Origin: Ktedonobacteraceae bacterium
GTDB taxonomy: Bacteria > Chloroflexota > Ktedonobacteria > Ktedonobacterales > Ktedonobacteraceae
DNA length: 8,790 nt
NCBI GenBank assembly: GCA_017354095.1
Contig: JAFMRP010000148.1
Span: 1 to 8,790, forward strand
Reading direction: 5' to 3'
The notes under the pieces were generated by a model. That model had not been told where the DNA came from. It did no database searches and saw only the letters and a program-made list of their open reading frames with translations. The position numbers and the translations under genes were made by a program. Positions 4,633 through 8,790 of the stretch are shown here, in pieces; position 1 is the stretch's first letter, and every line of letters starts with the position of its first letter.

Positions 4633-7600
4633 GAAACAAAGATCGCAACATGTATCTCTGGCATTACAGATTATACCGCCCGTGCAATCGAGAGAGGACC
4701 CGGATCAGCAAGCCCTGTCATTAGAAGTGGCGATGCAGAGCCTGGTGATTGATGAGCGGCACCCGGTTGCCCTGGAGCTGGCGGGGACCCCTGAGCGTCG
4801 TTATTTTATTGTGCGCGCGACCACTCGCGTCGCGCTGGATCACGTGGAGGAGCAGCTTCGTACGCTCTATCCTCAACTGGGAGTCGAGCCGTTGCGCGAA
4901 GCGGATGACCCGTTTTGCCTGGCCGAACACGAGACCATTTCAGCGATTGAGCTAACGGCTGGAGGGGCAGTATATTTACCGCACCGTACATGGCAAGAGA
5001 AGGATATGGCGCCATCAAATCTCTCCGATCCGATCTTGAGCTTGCTGGCGGCTCTGGGGAAATTGCCGCCTGGAGTACGTGCCGTTGCCCAGATCGGGCT
5101 GGTGCCGGCGCGTCCCGACTGGTCGAAGCGTCACTGGCGCAAAGCCGTGGAAAAAGCCACCGAGCCTGAGAAGCGCGCGAGAGAGGATTTGCGGGCACTG
5201 GACGGCAATGGTTCGGAGTATGTCAGCCGGATCATCATTCTGGTCGTGGCCGGGCTGCTGGGCTTTCTTTTGCTGATCTGGCCTCTGCTGCCCCCCTGGG
5301 TAGGAAAGGCGCTGTTGAGCATCTTGAGCGGTGGGGATCCCCATTTGCAGGGATGGCAAACGTTCCAGCTTGCCCTGGGATCCATCGGGCTGGTTCTGGG
5401 GATGATGGCGATCACATTTGTGATTACGCTGGTCATGAGCCGGATGCGCCAGATATTTCAGCCCATGTACGATCAGAACCAGGTGTTGAGTAAGACGTCG
5501 CGCATGGCCTACCGAGTGCGTTTGCGGCTCTATGCTATTGGGCCGGCAAGCCAGCAGCCAGACAACCAGCCGCGCATCTTCACCATTGGGGTGCCTCTGA
5601 CCGGTCGCCTGAGCATGCTGCGCGGCACGGAGTTCTTTTTACCCGGTATTGACATTGTGACCACAGGGCAGGAGACGCCACGGCTCGAAGCGCGCATCTC
5701 CTTGCCGAGCGGGCGTCATAAGCCGGGACCAGACGGTCAGCGACTTCAAGATGTGTTATTGCGCCTGATCGCAGCGTATCGGCAATATCACCTGGCAAGC
5801 GGCGCGTATTTTGTGCCCAAACGACTCTCTTTCTCGCTTGCCTCGCGCCTGATCAGTCATGAGAGAGGTCGAGCAGGCTATGGCTGGCAGCAGGGATTGA
5901 GTCAGTCCACGCATCTGCTCAGCGTGGATACCCTGGCGGCCCTCTGGCACCTACCGGCCTCCACCGCGCTGCCAGAGCTGGCGCTGATGCAGCATCGCCG
6001 CGCCCGTTCCCTGCTCATCCCGCCAGACCTTGCCCGGCAGTCACGCGAGTTTCGCACCGTTGGCTACTCCGAGCACAGTGGCTATCGGGTGCCCTTCGCC
6101 TTGATTCCGCAGTTTTTTCGCGCGCACACCCTGCTCGGCGGCAAGTCCGGTGAGGGCAAGAGTACGTGTATCGAGCATATCGCGCGCGACGCGATGGCGC
6201 ATGGGGGTTTTGTCCTGGTCGATCCTCATGGAGACCTCTGCGACCATATTTTACGCGTCGTGCCGCCGGAGCGGACCGATGATATTGTGCTGATCGATCT
6301 CTCCGAGCGCGATGGCTCCGTGGGCATCAATCCGCTTGATGTGACGTTGGGACGTGGCCGGGACAAGGCCGTGTCAGACTTGATGAAGACCTTCTCGCAT
6401 ATCTGGCAGGAGGCCTGGGGGCCACGCATGGAGAACGCCTTTGAGATGGCACTGCGTACCCTGTTTGAAGCCAACCGGTTGATCGTGGCACACGACCGCA
6501 AAAACGGCCCGCTCAGGCAATATACCCTGCTTGATGTACTGCCCATTCTGACCAACGAGAGCTTCTGTCACGCGCTGCTGCGCCAGGTCCATGACGATTA
6601 TCTGCACCGCTGGTGGCGCGATTATTATGAGCCGCTTACCCTGATGCAACAGCGCGAGGTAGTCAATCCCGTGCTGTCAAAGGTGACGAAGTTTGAAAGC
6701 GAGATCGCCCGGCGCATCATCGGGCAGAGCGTCTCGACCATCAACTTCACGGAAGTCATCGAGCAGCGCAAGATTCTGCTGGTGAAGCTGGCCAAAGGCG
6801 TGGTTGGGGCTGATATCGCCGCTATTGTGGGAGCGTCGCTGCTGGGGCTCATTCAGATCACGCTCGAAGAGCAGGGCAACAAGCTCGAAGAGGATCGCGC
6901 GCGCCTGCCGATTATTCTCGATGAATTCCAGGTGCTGGCAGGCGTCGATTACGCGGCCCTGGCCGAGCTGCGCAAATACGGGGCCACCTTCTTCCTGGCG
7001 ACCCAATCGCTCGAATATCTGCAAAAACTGGACGAGGTGCTCCTGCCCACCGTGCTGGCCAATGTCCGGCAGTTTCTTATCTTCAACATGTCGGCCCAGG
7101 ATGCCGAGACACTGGCACCTGAACTGGGAGTCGAGCCGGAAGATATTCTCAATCTCGATCCGCATATGTGCTATATCAAAATGGCGACCGGCGATCAGCG
7201 CCAGCCGGTCTTCTCGCTCAAGATGCTGCCGCCATCCAAAGGCGATGCCACGCTGGCCGAGAGCATTCGTGCCCGCTGTCGCGTCCGCTACACCCGGCGA
7301 GCGACCGAGGTCGATGAGATGCTGCAGGCGGCGATGATTCATAATATACGGCTCATAGCGACGGATCCCCAGGAAGAAGAAGCCATCGAAGATGACGACA
7401 CCGCGAAACACCATGTTCAGCAGCCGTATACGCCGCCAGACAGACCGGTACCTGCCAGTGCCCCGCCCGCCAGGCAAAAGCCGCGACCAGCCACTAACCA
7501 GTCAGGCTCGCGCGACTTCGAGCAGGGTAGAGCAGAGCAAGAACCGGAGGCACCAAAACCGCGATCCACCCGGCCGCTGCGCGAAGAGATTGAGAGAAAC

Positions 7601-8002
7601 TGGCTGGAACAGGTCATGGTGCCGCGCTTTGCTTCGAGGCAAAGTGAGACCGAACAGATCGAGCAGCGGCAGATCGTTGCGAAGCATTATAGCGAGATAC
7701 TACCAGGCAGATCCGAGCCGATCACCACGGAGGCTGCGGCAGTGGCCTCGCGAGACGAGTTCACCCTGCCAGTCGAAGTCGCGCCGCTGGCTGAGGTCGC
7801 ACCGCCAGCAGAGCTCTATGCCGGGGTCGTGCCCCCAGTCGAGATCGTGCCCGAGGCCGGACCTCTGATCGAGATCATGCCGCAGGGTGAGGTCGAGGAG
7901 GGCCAGGAGCCGCGCAAGCGCAAGAAGCGCAAAAGAGGTTCAGGCATCAATAAGAAGCTCCGGCGCCAGCAGGAGGCAGAGATGGCTCTCCAGGATCAAT
8001 AA
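4625..8002 (+). CDS. VirD4/TraG/HerA-like membrane-anchored DNA-translocase ATPase (type IV coupling protein-like)
   Basis: This 1125-aa protein probably uses ATP to move DNA, or to dock DNA-protein substrates, at the inner face of the membrane. Residues 1-195 form a soluble domain with an alternating strand/helix look and LAALGKLPPGVRAVAQIGLVPARP (141-164), a pattern I associate with actinobacterial and chloroflexotal TraG-like proteins. Two membrane segments (about 203-223 and 252-271) are separated by a short loop of about 28 residues. The RecA-like motor follows: Walker A GKSGEGKS (506-513), DPHGDL (533-538), INPLD (568-572), an all-alpha insert (about 575-700), Walker B LPIILDEF (761-768) and the ATQSL sensor motif (792-796). 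Residues 910-1095 are low-complexity, Pro/Glu/Ala-rich and contain repeated (V/A)E(V/I)xP units. A basic patch with RKRKKRKR (1097-1104) lies near the end. Classical coupling proteins have their membrane helices at the very N-terminus and are about 500-700 aa. No relaxase or type IV secretion gene is visible nearby. A HerA-type defence or segregation role is possible. Confidence 0.88.
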   Translation: MDRKQRSQHVSLALQIIPPVQSREDPDQQALSLEVAMQSLVIDERHPVALELAGTPERRYFIVRATTRVALDHVEEQLRTLYPQLGVEPLREADDPFCLAEHETISAIELTAGGAVYLPHRTWQEKDMAPSNLSDPILSLLAALGKLPPGVRAVAQIGLVPARPDWSKRHWRKAVEKATEPEKRAREDLRALDGNGSEYVSRIIILVVAGLLGFLLLIWPLLPPWVGKALLSILSGGDPHLQGWQTFQLALGSIGLVLGMMAITFVITLVMSRMRQIFQPMYDQNQVLSKTSRMAYRVRLRLYAIGPASQQPDNQPRIFTIGVPLTGRLSMLRGTEFFLPGIDIVTTGQETPRLEARISLPSGRHKPGPDGQRLQDVLLRLIAAYRQYHLASGAYFVPKRLSFSLASRLISHERGRAGYGWQQGLSQSTHLLSVDTLAALWHLPASTALPELALMQHRRARSLLIPPDLARQSREFRTVGYSEHSGYRVPFALIPQFFRAHTLLGGKSGEGKSTCIEHIARDAMAHGGFVLVDPHGDLCDHILRVVPPERTDDIVLIDLSERDGSVGINPLDVTLGRGRDKAVSDLMKTFSHIWQEAWGPRMENAFEMALRTLFEANRLIVAHDRKNGPLRQYTLLDVLPILTNESFCHALLRQVHDDYLHRWWRDYYEPLTLMQQREVVNPVLSKVTKFESEIARRIIGQSVSTINFTEVIEQRKILLVKLAKGVVGADIAAIVGASLLGLIQITLEEQGNKLEEDRARLPIILDEFQVLAGVDYAALAELRKYGATFFLATQSLEYLQKLDEVLLPTVLANVRQFLIFNMSAQDAETLAPELGVEPEDILNLDPHMCYIKMATGDQRQPVFSLKMLPPSKGDATLAESIRARCRVRYTRRATEVDEMLQAAMIHNIRLIATDPQEEEAIEDDDTAKHHVQQPYTPPDRPVPASAPPARQKPRPATNQSGSRDFEQGRAEQEPEAPKPRSTRPLREEIERNWLEQVMVPRFASRQSETEQIEQRQIVAKHYSEILPGRSEPITTEAAAVASRDEFTLPVEVAPLAEVAPPAELYAGVVPPVEIVPEAGPLIEIMPQGEVEEGQEPRKRKKRKRGSGINKKLRRQQEAEMALQDQ

Positions 8003-8053
8003 TAACGTACATGGCGATCAATCGCTGGATGCCGTAAACAGGTCCCTGCGGGA
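8003..8053. other. Short convergent gap with a small dyad
   Basis: Only 51 bp separate the two convergent stop codons. GCGAT-CA-ATCGC (8014-8025) is a perfect 5-bp dyad, and TCCC-TGC-GGGA (8042-8052) could form a weak 4-bp stem. Neither has a following T-run on either strand, so no intrinsic terminator can be claimed. Transcripts of the two genes may overlap at their 3' ends. Confidence 0.4.
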
Positions 8054-8790
8054 TTATCGGGAGTTGCGCTGCCGGGGTGGGTGAGAGCTGCGGGCGGCAA
8101 CGCCGCGGATCTGCCGTGGATCACCAGCGGCCGGGGCGATGACACGCTGAATATAGGAGAGGTTAGCGCCGTGCAGGGGTCCAACCAGGCGCTCGGCCAG
8201 GACATGGTCGCCGTGTAGATCAAGCAGCTGGACAACGAAGCGCTCATTACCCATGGGGCGAGCATGTCTCAGGGCATAGTGGCCAACCAGGAAAAACGGG
8301 CAGGTAAGGCGGCCATCGCTGTACCACTGCAGCAACAGCCACTGGTGCAGCGTCATCGGGCCGCTGGTTTTGCCCTTCAGGGAGAGAGAGATAAGCTGTT
8401 CGCGTATCGCCTGCGCCGCCTCCAGTATGTTGCGCTCCTGAGCGTAGGCGCTGCCGTGGGCCACCGGCTCGTGTGGTATGACACGCGTGCTGAAGAGACG
8501 GCTGCCATATAATGTACAGGTCTGTAGCAGCACGGAGAGCACGTGGATATCCTGGCCTTCATAGCGATCGAGCACCATATCTGCCATCGCCATGCAGGCC
8601 GGGGAAGCCAGAAAATCGCTGCTCAGTAGCAGCAGGACCAGGTGGGCGTCCTCCATGGCCTGACAGGCATAGCTGGCCTGGCTTTCCTCAGCCATTACCA
8701 GTTCCACAATGCGTATCTGGAGAAAGTGCGTCACCAGCGCACTCAACTGGTTACCCATCACGCGCCAGAGCCGCTGATCTTTCTCGCTGG
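8054..8790 (-). CDS. TIR-domain protein with unrecognised C-terminal domain, 5' end outside the window
   Basis: TIR domains act as NAD+-cleaving enzymes or as signalling adaptors in bacterial immunity and related pathways. The frame is open through the right edge; 244 codons are complete and the stop is TAA (complement of 8054-8056). The GTG at 8761 and ATG at 8758 are poor starts because no ribosome binding site precedes them and the upstream codons read SEKDQRLWRVM, matching the conserved stretch after the first TIR strand. Visible residues 1-145 are TIR-like: MEDAHLVLLLLSSDFLASPAC (45-65), a VLSVLL strand (83-88) and the VIPHEPVAHG segment before a final helix. Where TIR NADases carry a Glu four residues after the Cys, this protein has Ala69 (then Asp70), so it may be catalytically weak or non-enzymatic. 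The last 90-100 residues (SDGRLTCPFFLVGH and GPLHGANLSYIQRVI are notable) belong to no family I recognise. It is convergent with the ATPase gene. Confidence 0.75.
   Translation of the reverse strand, partial: SEKDQRLWRVMGNQLSALVTHFLQIRIVELVMAEESQASYACQAMEDAHLVLLLLSSDFLASPACMAMADMVLDRYEGQDIHVLSVLLQTCTLYGSRLFSTRVIPHEPVAHGSAYAQERNILEAAQAIREQLISLSLKGKTSGPMTLHQWLLLQWYSDGRLTCPFFLVGHYALRHARPMGNERFVVQLLDLHGDHVLAERLVGPLHGANLSYIQRVIAPAAGDPRQIRGVAARSSHPPRQRNSR

Noticed and set aside
6804..7337. Plus-strand frame of 177 codons inside the ATPase gene
   Set aside because: It is in an alternative phase and rich in R, S, W and C, typical of out-of-frame translation of GC-rich DNA.
6677..7477. Minus-strand open frame (266 codons) opposite the ATPase motor region
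   Set aside because: It covers the Walker B and sensor region of the well-supported plus-strand gene and has no recognisable domain. Such frames are common opposite GC-rich genes.
8758..8761. GTG/ATG as a genuine start of the TIR gene
   Set aside because: No ribosome binding site is present, and the codons further upstream encode SEKDQRLW, which continues the TIR domain, so the start is outside the window.

Overview
The window looks like chromosomal DNA of a GC-rich, monoderm-type bacterium. Chloroflexota of the Ktedonobacteria type is my best guess. That is an inference from the mix of an NTPase-like gene, a TIR-domain gene, a large VirD4/TraG-like ATPase with an actinobacterial/chloroflexotal-looking N-terminal region, and a Firmicutes-like ruvX-mltG pair. 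No rRNA, tRNA, CRISPR array or transposase is visible.

Layout. The left edge (1-240, minus) holds the first 80 codons of a probable P-loop NTPase, cut off exactly where its Walker A loop should begin. A 304-bp divergent intergenic region follows, with a C-rich tract, a hairpin repeat and a likely fmt promoter. Next is fmt (545-1528, plus), methionyl-tRNA formyltransferase. A second copy of the hairpin repeat lies in the gap after fmt. Converging on fmt is a compact minus-strand operon, ruvX-mltG-uppP (4147 down to 1656). It encodes a pre-16S rRNA nuclease/Holliday-junction-resolvase-fold protein, the glycan-strand-terminating lytic transglycosylase, and undecaprenyl-diphosphatase. ruvX and mltG overlap by 4 bp, and a good sigma-70-type promoter (TGGACA-N17-TAGAAT) sits in front of ruvX.

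A 477-bp divergent intergenic region (4148-4624) separates this operon from the largest gene. It contains a G-quadruplex-type G-rich motif, a near-consensus promoter (TTGACT-N17-TATGCT), two adjacent dyads at the predicted transcription start, a leader of about 220 nt, and a strong Shine-Dalgarno sequence oddly spaced from the start codon. The gene (4625-8002, plus, 1125 aa) encodes a membrane-anchored VirD4/TraG/HerA-like DNA-translocase ATPase. It has a roughly 200-residue N-terminal domain before its two membrane segments and a long disordered tail ending in a strongly basic patch. No other conjugation gene is visible beside it.

The right edge (8054-8790, minus) is a convergent gene for a TIR-domain protein, missing only a short N-terminal piece. 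It carries an unrecognised C-terminal domain, and the position where the catalytic glutamate of TIR NADases is expected appears to be Ala.

The middle of the window is housekeeping (translation initiation, rRNA maturation, cell-wall synthesis). The flanks are accessory or signalling-type genes. The orphan translocase with its elaborate upstream region, and the TIR protein facing it, are the parts most worth following up. No complete new system can be proved from this window.
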